DNA from: DAOSVX01 sp964447275
Lineage (GTDB): Bacteria; Bacillota_I; Bacilli_A; RF39; UBA660
Direction of reading: 5' to 3'
NCBI GenBank assembly: GCA_964447275.1
Contig: CAYURI010000005.1
Location: forward strand, 1 to 58,238
Length of the DNA stretch: 58,238 nt
Shown: piece after piece, positions 52,237 to 58,238 of the stretch
Layout: every line of letters starts with the position of its first letter
Numbering within the stretch: position 1 is the first letter of the stretch
The notes under the pieces: generated by a model
What the model saw: only the letters and a program-made list of their open reading frames with translations
Database searches by the model: none
Told to the model about the DNA's origin: nothing
Position numbers and translations under genes: made by a program

Positions 52237-52596
52237 ATGGATAAAGTATTAAATATTGCTTATTTAGGTGATGCTGTATATGAATTATATATTCGTAATT
52301 TTTTATTGACTTTAAATATTAGTAATAGCGGTGACTTGCAAAAACGTAGTTTAAATTACGTTAGTGCTAAAAGTCAAAGAAAGCATTTAGAAAATTTAAT
52401 AAACAATAATTTATTAACAGAAGAAGAATTAGATTTAATTAGAAAAGGTAGAAATGCTAAAGGAACAAAATGCAAAAGTACTGATATAGTTACTTATCGA
52501 ATAGCGACCGGATTAGAATATTTATTTGGTATATTATATATAAGAAAGGATATGGGAAGAATTGAACAAATAATTTCTCATATAGTTGGTGCATAA
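52237..52596 (+). CDS. mrnC: Mini-ribonuclease III
   Basis: The 119-residue protein has AYLGDAVYELYIRNFLL with the catalytic acidic residues, RKGRNAKGTKCKSTDIVTYRIATGLEYLFGILY, and no dsRNA-binding domain (cited in parts). It matures 23S rRNA ends. ATG 52237 has GGTG upstream; a GTG at 52225 is the alternative. It overlaps none but touches rlmB, in the conserved cysS-mrnC-rlmB order, without cysS here. Confidence 0.92.
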   Translation: MDKVLNIAYLGDAVYELYIRNFLLTLNISNSGDLQKRSLNYVSAKSQRKHLENLINNNLLTEEELDLIRKGRNAKGTKCKSTDIVTYRIATGLEYLFGILYIRKDMGRIEQIISHIVGA

Positions 52597-53277
52597 ATGA
52601 GAGTATGTGGTAGAAATGTTTTTAATGAACTTAAAAGTGATCCTAGTAAAATTAAAAAAATTTATTTAAGTAAAAATGTTGATAATGAAGTATATACTTT
52701 TGTTAAAGAAAATAAAATCTTGTTTGAAGTGATGGATACATTTAAATTAGATAAATTAGTTAAGGGAGTTCATCAGGGAATTGTCATGGAAGTAAATGAT
52801 TTTGAATATGCCAATTTAGCAGATTTAATTAATTTTGACAAGCTAATAATTCTTGATCACTTACAAGATCCCCACAATTTTGGGGCAATCATTAGAACCG
52901 CTGAAGCTTTAGGAGTAAAAGGAATAATAATTCCTAAGAATCGTAGTGTAAGTATTAATGAGACAGTTATGAAAGTAAGTGCTGGAGCATTAAATTATGT
53001 TAAGATATGTATGGAGAGTAATTTAGTAAATGTAATTGACAAATTAAAAAGTTTAAACTACTTTATTTATGGAACTGATATGGTTGGCAAAAATTATCAT
53101 GAAGTTAGTTATGCTAATAAAACTGTTTTAGTAATTGGTAGTGAAGGCGATGGCATTAGTGATTTAGTAAAAAAGAATTGTGATGAAATTGTTACTATTC
53201 CAATGGTTGGTAATATTAATAGTCTTAATGCTAGCGTAGCAACAGCAATAATTCTTAGTGAAATAGTGAGGAAATAA
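52597..53277 (+). CDS. rlmB: 23S rRNA 2'-O-methyltransferase RlmB (SpoU/TrmH family)
   Basis: The 226-residue SPOUT methyltransferase has a short N-terminal substrate-binding domain (ending VHQGIVMEV), then motif LDHLQDPHNFGAIIRTAEAL, VIGSEGDGIS, and IPMVGNINSLNASVATAI with the trefoil-knot SAM site. It methylates G2251-type sites in 23S rRNA. The start follows the mrnC stop directly and the stop overlaps the sigma-factor start by one base. Confidence 0.92.
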   Translation: MRVCGRNVFNELKSDPSKIKKIYLSKNVDNEVYTFVKENKILFEVMDTFKLDKLVKGVHQGIVMEVNDFEYANLADLINFDKLIILDHLQDPHNFGAIIRTAEALGVKGIIIPKNRSVSINETVMKVSAGALNYVKICMESNLVNVIDKLKSLNYFIYGTDMVGKNYHEVSYANKTVLVIGSEGDGISDLVKKNCDEIVTIPMVGNINSLNASVATAIILSEIVRK

Positions 53278-53888
53278 TGGAATATAAAGATTATAATGAT
53301 GAGGAGTTAGTTTATTTGATAAAAGAACGTTCTTTAGAGGCTAAAGATATTTTATTAAATAAATATAAATATATTATTGATGCTTTGATAAAAAAATATT
53401 CATCTGTTATTAGAATGCTAGGGCTTGATTTTAAAGACATTTATCAAGAAGCTTATCTAGGATTTACTGATGCGATAAATAATTATGATCCTGATAAAGA
53501 TTCGTCAATAAAAACATTTGTAAGTTTATGTGTCCAAAGAAAAATTCAAACAGCTTTAAGAAATGCTAATACCTTAAAAAATAAAATGTTAAATGAAAGC
53601 TTATCATTAGAACAGAGCTATCAAGATGAAAAAGATCCACTTTTGTATACAATTGGTGATATAAAAGAAGATCCTTTATTTAAAATAATTGATCAAGAAG
53701 GCGAAAGGGACTTGGACGAAAAGATTAGAACAGAGTTGTCGCCATTTGAATATGAAGTCTACTCATTACTAATAAATGCGCTTGATTATAATGAAATTGC
53801 GGTGATATTAGAAAAAGACGCAAAACAGATTGATAACACCATTCAAAGGATTAGAAATAAAGTTAAAAAGATCATAGGTTTGAATTAA
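53277..53888 (+). CDS. sigH: RNA polymerase sigma factor, SigH-like
   Basis: The 203-residue sigma-70 family factor has region 2 (FKDIYQEAYLGFTDAINNYDPDK, with VSLCVQRKIQTALRNA) and region 4 (FEYEVYSLLINALDYNEIAVIL). The place between rlmB and secE-nusG is that of Bacillus sigH, with yacP and rpmG missing. SigH runs transition-state and competence genes in Bacillus and Staphylococcus, so it may work with ComK here. ATG overlaps the rlmB stop. Confidence 0.88.
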   Translation: MEYKDYNDEELVYLIKERSLEAKDILLNKYKYIIDALIKKYSSVIRMLGLDFKDIYQEAYLGFTDAINNYDPDKDSSIKTFVSLCVQRKIQTALRNANTLKNKMLNESLSLEQSYQDEKDPLLYTIGDIKEDPLFKIIDQEGERDLDEKIRTELSPFEYEVYSLLINALDYNEIAVILEKDAKQIDNTIQRIRNKVKKIIGLN

Positions 53889-53894
53889 TATTTC

Positions 53895-53922
53895 TTGACT
53901 TTTAGAAAGTTTATGATATATT
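53895..53922 (+). promoter_or_regulatory. Promoter of secE-nusG
   Basis: TTGACT (53895-53900), a 16-base spacer and TATATT (53917-53922). A small ACACGAAATAGTGT hairpin follows in the leader. Confidence 0.72.
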
Positions 53923-53973
53923 AATATAAGACACGAAATAGTGTTTTTATTTTGAAATAAAATGAGGTAAGTT

Positions 53974-54168
53974 ATGAAAGAGAAAAAAGTAAGTAATAAG
54001 CCAAACTTCTTTAAAGGAGTAAAGCTAGAGTTGAGCAAAGTAAAATGGCCAGACGCTAAAACCATGATTAAATATACCATTGCGACATTAGCGTTTGTTA
54101 TTTTCTTTGGAGCCTTCTTTTATGGTATCAACCTTTTATTTGCACTTTTGAAGGGGATGTTTAATTAA
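53974..54168 (+). CDS. secE: Protein translocase subunit SecE
   Basis: The 64-residue protein has the conserved amphipathic FFKGVKLELSKVKWPD helix followed by one membrane helix (about 35-57). It stabilises SecY in the secretion channel. Its stop overlaps the nusG ATG (TAATG), a conserved pairing. Confidence 0.95.
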   Translation: MKEKKVSNKPNFFKGVKLELSKVKWPDAKTMIKYTIATLAFVIFFGAFFYGINLLFALLKGMFN

Positions 54169-54707
54169 TGGAAAATGAAAAATTATGGTATGTAGTTAAT
54201 ACCTACAGTGGCCACGAAAGCAAAGTTAAAGAAAAATTAGAAATGCGTACTGAATCAATGGGGATGCAGGATCATATTTTTAGAGTCATCGTTCCTGAGA
54301 CTAAAGAAGTTGAAGTAAAAGATGGTGTTAAAAAAGAAAAAATAAAAAAGATGTTTCCAGGATATATTCTTGTTGAAATGATTATGAGTGATGAGGCTTG
54401 GTATATAGTTCGTAATACACCGGGTGTTACAGGCTTTATTGGTTCAAGCGGTAAAGGAGCAAAACCAACACCACTTCTTCCTCAAGAAATTGACCGAATC
54501 TTATCATCAATTGGTATGAGTAGAATGGATGCTCAAAGTGAGCTTGCCCTTGGCGATAAAGTCAATGTCATCGATGGACCATTCAAAGGTATGATGGGTA
54601 AAGTTGACCATATTGATTTAGAAAATAATCGTTTAAATGTTTTAATTGATTTATTCGGTCAAGAAACTCCAGTTGAAGTTGAGATGTTTCAAGTTAGTAA
54701 GTTTTAA
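54168..54707 (+). CDS. nusG: Transcription antitermination factor NusG
   Basis: The 179-residue protein starts with KLWYVVNTYSGHESKVKEKL (NGN domain), contains KMFPGYILVEM and NTPGVTGFIGS, and ends in a KOW domain (ALGDKVNVIDGPFKGMMGKV). It binds RNA polymerase and affects pausing, and it supports rRNA antitermination. Confidence 0.96.
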   Translation: MENEKLWYVVNTYSGHESKVKEKLEMRTESMGMQDHIFRVIVPETKEVEVKDGVKKEKIKKMFPGYILVEMIMSDEAWYIVRNTPGVTGFIGSSGKGAKPTPLLPQEIDRILSSIGMSRMDAQSELALGDKVNVIDGPFKGMMGKVDHIDLENNRLNVLIDLFGQETPVEVEMFQVSKF

Positions 54708-54721
54708 TTACTAACTTTTTA
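54691..54721 (+). terminator. Terminator overlapping the nusG stop
   Basis: AAGTTAGTAA pairs with TTACTAACTT, with the stop codon in the loop, followed by T. Confidence 0.8.
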
Positions 54722-54751
54722 ATTGTGGCAAATAAAACAAGTTAAAAACAC

Positions 54752-54780
54752 TTGCAACCACAGGCTATCTGTGTTAATAT
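54752..54780 (+). promoter_or_regulatory. Promoter of rplK-rplA
   Basis: TTGCAA (54752-54757), a 17-base spacer and TAATAT (54775-54780). Confidence 0.7.
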
Positions 54781-54818
54781 TCTAACTGCGGTTATGTATA
54801 TTTTATATATATAATAAA

Positions 54819-54857
54819 AAAGTGGGAGGGAAATGCGGATTTGCCCATGACCACTTA
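54819..54857 (+). promoter_or_regulatory. Candidate L1-binding leader hairpin upstream of rplK
   Basis: AAGTGG (54820-54825) pairs with CCACTT (54851-54856) around GGAGGGAAATGCGGATTTG and CCCATGA. Bacterial rplK-rplA leaders often hold an rRNA-like hairpin with GTGGGAG and TGACCAC that L1 binds to repress translation; the match here is by eye. Confidence 0.55.
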
Positions 54858-54887
54858 GCGAAAAAAATTTTATAGGAGGTGTTTTTC

Positions 54888-55514
54888 GTGGCAAAAGAAG
54901 TCGTAAAGATAACGAAAATTGAAATCCCGGCTGGTAAAGCTACACCTGCTCCACCTGTTGGAACAGCGTTAGGGCCGATGGGAATTAATCTACAAGAATT
55001 TTGTAGTGCCTTTAATGAAGCAACCAAAGATAAGATGGGAGATATTGTACCTGCTGAAATAACAGTTTATGATGACAGAACATTTAGTTTTGTATTAAAA
55101 ACTCCACCAACTCCATTCTTAATTAAAAAGTTTGCGAAAATTGAAAAAGGTAGTGCTAAGGGTGCTAACCAAGTAGTTGCAACATTAACTCAAGATGATT
55201 TAAGAAAGATTGCGGAAATTAAATTCCCAGACTTAAATGCATATGAGATTGAAAAAGCAATGAACACAGTAGCTGGTACTGCTCGTAATATGGGCGTTGC
55301 AATTAAGGGTGTAAATGATGCTGAACTTCAAGAACAAGGCGCTGAGGCAGCTAAAGAAGAAGCTGAAATGGCTAAACGTGAAGCTGAACTTGCTGAAATG
55401 GAACAAGAAGCTAAAGAAATGGCTGAAGCAGCTAAAGAAGTTGAAGTTGTTGGCGAAGAAGATTCTGAAGATAAAGCTCCAGAATCAACAAATGAAGAAT
55501 CAAGTGAAAATTAA
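54888..55514 (+). CDS. rplK: 50S ribosomal protein L11 with acidic C-terminal extension
   Basis: Residues 1-141 are a normal L11: IEIPAGKATPAPPVGTALGP, the AFNEATKD helix, TPPTPFLIKK, and NTVAGTARNMGV. The protein then continues about 67 more residues (55311-55511) that are rich in Glu and Ala and mostly helical (AEMAKREAELAEMEQEAKEM), ending in a polar acidic tail. About 25 of those residues are Asp or Glu and only 6 are Lys or Arg. Start is GTG 54888 after AGGAGGT. L11 sits at the GTPase centre of the 50S subunit. The frame is intact to TAA and rplA follows with a proper ribosome site. Confidence 0.95.
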   Translation: MAKEVVKITKIEIPAGKATPAPPVGTALGPMGINLQEFCSAFNEATKDKMGDIVPAEITVYDDRTFSFVLKTPPTPFLIKKFAKIEKGSAKGANQVVATLTQDDLRKIAEIKFPDLNAYEIEKAMNTVAGTARNMGVAIKGVNDAELQEQGAEAAKEEAEMAKREAELAEMEQEAKEMAEAAKEVEVVGEEDSEDKAPESTNEESSEN

Positions 55515-55545
55515 TCCGCTAATAAACCACGATTAGGAGGTAAAA

Positions 55546-56244
55546 ATGAGAAGACTAGGGAAAAAATATGTGGAAGCTTCTAAAAAAGTTGAAAGAAATA
55601 CTCTTTATTCTAAAGAAGAAGCGATAAAATTAGTAAAAGAAACAAATACAACTAAGTTTGATGGTTCAATTGATTTGGCTATTCGTTTAAATGTTGATCC
55701 AAGTAAAAATGATCAACAATTAAGGGGCTCAATTGTTTTACCAGCAGGAACTGGTAAAGTTCAAAAGATATTAGTTATAGCTGATGGCGAAGATGCTAAA
55801 AAAGCAACTGCTGCCGGAGCTGACTTTGTCGGAACTGAAGATATGATTGAAAAGATTGAAAAAGAAAACTGGTTTGGTTTCGATATTATTGTTGCAACAC
55901 CAAAGATGATGCCTAAATTAGGCAAACTTGGTAAAATTTTAGGGCCTAGAGGCTTAATGCCAAATCCTAAAACAAATACTGTAACAACTAATCCAGAAAG
56001 AGTTATTGGTGATATTAAAAAAGGAATGATTGAATATAAAACCGATTCTTACGGCAATGTTCATTCAATAATTGGTAAAATGTCATTTAAAGAAAAAGAC
56101 TTGCTAGATAACTTAACTTATTATGTTAAAATAATTACTAATTTAAGACCGACTTCAATTAAAGGTGACTTTGTGAAGAGTATATCTATATCAAGCACAA
56201 TGGGTCCTGGAATTAAAATAGATAAAAATTCTTTTGACATTTAA
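55546..56244 (+). CDS. rplA: 50S ribosomal protein L1
   Basis: The 232-residue protein has the L1 signature RLNVDPSKNDQQLRGSIVLP, MMPKLGKLGKILGPRGLMPN and VGDIKKG-like VIGDIKKGMIEYKTD, ending in a normal C-terminus. It forms the mobile L1 stalk that releases E-site tRNA and in most bacteria represses its own operon. TAGGAGG precedes ATG. Confidence 0.97.
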   Translation: MRRLGKKYVEASKKVERNTLYSKEEAIKLVKETNTTKFDGSIDLAIRLNVDPSKNDQQLRGSIVLPAGTGKVQKILVIADGEDAKKATAAGADFVGTEDMIEKIEKENWFGFDIIVATPKMMPKLGKLGKILGPRGLMPNPKTNTVTTNPERVIGDIKKGMIEYKTDSYGNVHSIIGKMSFKEKDLLDNLTYYVKIITNLRPTSIKGDFVKSISISSTMGPGIKIDKNSFDI

Positions 56245-56262
56245 AAAATAATCAAATATAAT
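56234..56262 (+). promoter_or_regulatory. Consensus promoter of rplJ-rplL
   Basis: A perfect TTGACA (56234-56239), 17-base spacer and perfect TATAAT (56257-56262). The -35 lies within the last codons of rplA. Confidence 0.9.
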
Positions 56263-56267
56263 ACTAA

Positions 56268-56372
56268 TGAAACGAACGTACCATAGACAGTAGGGGATAA
56301 CAAAATCTTAATAATCCTACCGAGGGAAAAGTAATAATATTTTTATGCTTTCCCTAATGGGAAAGTTTTTTT
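56268..56372 (+). promoter_or_regulatory. L10 leader with transcription attenuator
   Basis: The leader between promoter and rplJ ends in an intrinsic terminator, CTTTCCC/GGGAAAG with TAAT loop and seven T at 56348-56372. An upstream AGGGAAAAG (about 56322-56330) can pair with CTTTCCCT instead, giving an antiterminator. This is the layout of the Bacillota L10 leader, in which the L10-L12 complex binds the kink-turn RNA and lets the terminator form. Confidence 0.8.
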
Positions 56373-56391
56373 ATAAAAAAGGAGGAGTAAC

Positions 56392-56883
56392 ATGGCAAGT
56401 GAAAAAATCGTTAGCTTAAAAAAAGAAACAGTTAAAGAAATAGTTGATAAAATTAAAAACAGTGAAGCAGTTATTTTATTTAGCTATCAAGGATTATCAG
56501 TTTCTGATTTAGGCAAACTTAGAAGAGAACTTAGAAGTGTTGATAGTGAAGTTAAAGTATATAAAAACACTTTAACCAAAAGAGCCTTAGATGAATTAAA
56601 AGTTGATTTAACAAATTTCATGGAAGGCCCAAACGCTTTACTTTTTGGTAAAAGTTTACTTGAGCCAATTAAAGTCATAGCTAATTTTGCAAAAAGTCAT
56701 GATAAATTACAAATAAGAGTTGGTATTCTAAGTGGTGAAGTGGCTGATATTAATGTTATTAAAGAATATGCTAATATCCCATCAAGAGAAGGCTTGCTTA
56801 AAATGGTTGCAAGTGGCTTATTACAATACTTACGCGAATTTGCAATTGGTCTTGATATGATAAGCAAACAAAAAGAGGAATAA
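56392..56883 (+). CDS. rplJ: 50S ribosomal protein L10
   Basis: The 163-residue protein has EIVDKIKNSEAVILFSYQGL, ELRSVDSEVKVYKNTLTKRAL and a C-terminal helix that holds L7/L12 dimers. It anchors the stalk that recruits translation GTPases and is likely the regulator of its own leader. GGAGGAG precedes ATG. Confidence 0.96.
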   Translation: MASEKIVSLKKETVKEIVDKIKNSEAVILFSYQGLSVSDLGKLRRELRSVDSEVKVYKNTLTKRALDELKVDLTNFMEGPNALLFGKSLLEPIKVIANFAKSHDKLQIRVGILSGEVADINVIKEYANIPSREGLLKMVASGLLQYLREFAIGLDMISKQKEE

Positions 56884-56914
56884 AAATTAAAACGAAAGAA
56901 AGGAAGATATAAAA

Positions 56915-57280
56915 ATGGCAAAGATTACAAAAGAAGACATAATTGCAGCTTTAAAAGAAATGACAATCCTAGAAGTTAAAGGATTAGTTGATGCAATGAA
57001 AGAAGAGTTTGGTGTTGATCCATCAGCTGTAGCAGTAGCTGCTGCACCTGCTGAAGCTAAAGAAGAAGAAAGTTCAACAAAGACTGTTGTTTTAAAAGAA
57101 GCTGGCGCTACGAAAATAGCAGTTATTAAAGTAATCCGTGAAATCACTGGTTTAGGTCTAGTTGAAGCTAAAGGTGTTGCTGATAACGGCGGAAATGTTA
57201 AAGAAAACGTTTCTGTTGATGAAGCTAATGCAGTTAAAGCTAAATTAGAAGAAGCTGGCGCAACAGTAGAATTAGTTTAA
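56915..57280 (+). CDS. rplL: 50S ribosomal protein L7/L12
   Basis: The 121-residue protein has the dimerising N-terminal domain, an Ala-rich hinge (AVAVAAAPAEAKEEE, about 37-51) and the C-terminal domain with KIAVIKVIREITGLGLVEAK and a final EEAGATVELV. It binds factor GTPases. AGAAAGGAAG precedes ATG. A terminator follows. Confidence 0.97.
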   Translation: MAKITKEDIIAALKEMTILEVKGLVDAMKEEFGVDPSAVAVAAAPAEAKEEESSTKTVVLKEAGATKIAVIKVIREITGLGLVEAKGVADNGGNVKENVSVDEANAVKAKLEEAGATVELV

Positions 57281-57290
57281 TAAATAAATT

Positions 57291-57312
57291 AAGAACCAAT
57301 GGTTCTTTTTTT
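57291..57312 (+). terminator. Terminator after rplL
   Basis: AAGAACC pairs with GGTTCTT across AAT, followed by T. Confidence 0.9.
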
Positions 57313-57395
57313 ATGCCTTTTGTAAAGCTTAAAAGGACGATATTTGTTATTTATAACTAAATAAGATATAATTAATTCAGGAAGAAATGATATAA

Positions 57396-57926
57396 ATGGA
57401 AAAATTAAAGGTAGGCGACAAATTAACAATTCATTGCTATAAACATAATGGTAAAATTCATCGTACTTGGGATGAAGCAATTGTGCTAGATGAGACCGAT
57501 GATGTTTTAGTTTGCGGTAATCATAAAACCTGGATTACTGAAGCCGATGGGCGAAGTCATAAAACTAAAGAACCGGCAGTAATATTTTTCTATAAAAACA
57601 AATGGTTTAATATCTTTGCTCAGATTAAAAAAGTTGGGCTTTTCTATAAATGCAATATTGCTTCACCGTATTTAATAGATAATAAAATAATAAAGTTTAT
57701 TGATTATGATTTAGATTTAAAAGTTTTTCCAGATGGTGGTTTTAGGGTTTTAGATCGTAATGAATATAAATATCACAAAAAGATAATGAATTATTCAGAT
57801 GATTTAGATTTGGTTGTAAAAAACGGCTTAGAAGAGTTAATAGATATTAAAAAGAATAACCTTTATCCTTTTAAAGAAGAACTAGTTAAAGAATATTATC
57901 AAATTTATAAAAAATTAGCTGATTAA
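57396..57926 (+). CDS. DUF402 protein (Ntdp-type nucleoside tri-/diphosphatase-like)
   Basis: The 176-residue protein matches the DUF402 family: KLKVGDKLTIHCYKHNGKIHRTWDE, PAVIFFYKNKWFNI, then YKCNIASPY and the acidic FIDYDLDLKVFPDGGFRVLD motif that binds metal in characterised members. Some, such as the S. aureus enzyme, hydrolyse nucleoside tri- and diphosphates. It lies alone between rplL and the rRNA operon, with its own terminator. Confidence 0.9.
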   Translation: MEKLKVGDKLTIHCYKHNGKIHRTWDEAIVLDETDDVLVCGNHKTWITEADGRSHKTKEPAVIFFYKNKWFNIFAQIKKVGLFYKCNIASPYLIDNKIIKFIDYDLDLKVFPDGGFRVLDRNEYKYHKKIMNYSDDLDLVVKNGLEELIDIKKNNLYPFKEELVKEYYQIYKKLAD

Positions 57927-57938
57927 AAATTAAAATAG

Positions 57939-57962
57939 AGCTCTTTTGAAAAGAGCTTTTTT
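57939..57962 (+). terminator. Terminator after the DUF402 gene
   Basis: AGCTCTTTT and AAAAGAGCT pair around a short loop, with a T tract. The following 80 bases are A/T runs typical of a strong promoter UP region. Confidence 0.85.
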
Positions 57963-58045
57963 GTTAGAAAAAACGGGCTTTTTTGTCAAATTTTGTCAAA
58001 AAAATCAAAAAAAGTAAAAAAAAGCATTTTTTTGTTAAAAAAGTG

Positions 58046-58075
58046 TTGACAATGCCCTATTCAATTTGATATATT
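58046..58075 (+). promoter_or_regulatory. Promoter of the rRNA operon
   Basis: TTGACA (58046-58051), an 18-base spacer and TATATT (58070-58075), preceded by phased A and T runs (57980-58040) that look like an UP element. A small hairpin (ACATCC/GGATGT) lies in the first leader bases. Confidence 0.82.
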
Positions 58076-58108
58076 ACACATGCACATCCGGAGAGGATGT
58101 TTTGAAAT

Positions 58109-58125
58109 GATCTTTGAAAACTAAG
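58109..58125 (+). promoter_or_regulatory. rRNA leader boxA-like antitermination element
   Basis: TGATCTTTGAAAACTAA closely follows the Bacillota pre-rRNA boxA pattern (TGxTCTTTGAAAACT), which binds NusB/NusE to form the antitermination complex. nusG lies in the same window. Confidence 0.7.
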
Positions 58126-58189
58126 TAAAATGTCAATTTTGAGTAGCTTAGTGATTAAACACTTAAATAAAAGATTTTAATAGATCTTT

Positions 58190-58238
<49 letters not shown>

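Noticed and set aside
55315..55536. A Lys/Leu-rich frame overlapping the end of rplK
   Set aside because: It is the shifted-frame shadow of the Glu/Ala-rich L11 tail (GAA/GCT codons read as lysine and leucine) and has no start signal of its own.

Overview
The window reads as one end of a chromosome or contig from an AT-rich, Gram-positive-type bacterium of the Bacilli/Mollicutes branch, possibly an uncultured gut lineage such as RF39 or a relative (an inference). The basis is the Bacillus-like order around dnaA, homologues of ComK, SpoVG, RicT, SigH and DivIC, a dense coding layout and the first bases of a 16S rRNA gene. TGA is used as a stop (recF, ricT), so this is not the Mycoplasma code. 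Class III ribonucleotide reductase and desulfoferrodoxin point to an anaerobe. MurF and Lgt suggest a cell wall and lipoproteins. Almost all genes run on the + strand, as expected for one replichore leading away from oriC.

Region 1 (1-20 kb) is the origin-proximal housekeeping block. It holds dnaA (5' truncated), dnaN, comK, recF, gyrB, gyrA, a chromosome-partition site cluster, SRP RNA, tadA, dnaX, ebfC, recR, holB, ricT, pth, mfd, ppa, tatD, a 3D-domain protein and ksgA. The order follows Bacillus, but yaaA, tmk and rnmV are absent from their usual places. Right after gyrA lie two perfect parS palindromes flanking a perfect Noc-binding-type palindrome.

Region 2 (20-30 kb) holds spoVG, divIC, nrdDG, a pair of ECF-transporter ATPase relics that have lost their catalytic motifs, rplM-rpsI, an Abi_2/HEPN gene overlapping an HtrA protease gene, and an rRNA methyltransferase.

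Region 3 (30-44.5 kb) is the most accessory part. It has two small surface proteins, an Alg14/Alg13-like glycosyltransferase pair with a polymerase-like membrane protein, tRNA-Trp, a run of small unknown genes including one broken by an in-frame stop, desulfoferrodoxin, a DUF4173-type membrane protein, murF, a possible papain-fold protein, tRNA-Gly(CCC), a zinc-ribbon membrane protein with a lysine-rich tail, two lipoproteins and a MacB-type ABC transporter behind a Pho-box-like repeat.

Region 4 (44.5-58.2 kb) returns to core functions: lysS, a YfcC-type carrier, uvrA, lgt, trxB, mrnC, rlmB, sigH, secE, nusG, rplK, rplA, rplJ, rplL, a DUF402 protein and the promoter, leader and first bases of an rRNA operon. 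The ribosomal protein genes carry recognisable leader regions. L11 has an unusual acidic C-terminal extension. No CRISPR array, insertion sequence or prophage was seen. No gene-free stretch exceeds 300 bases.
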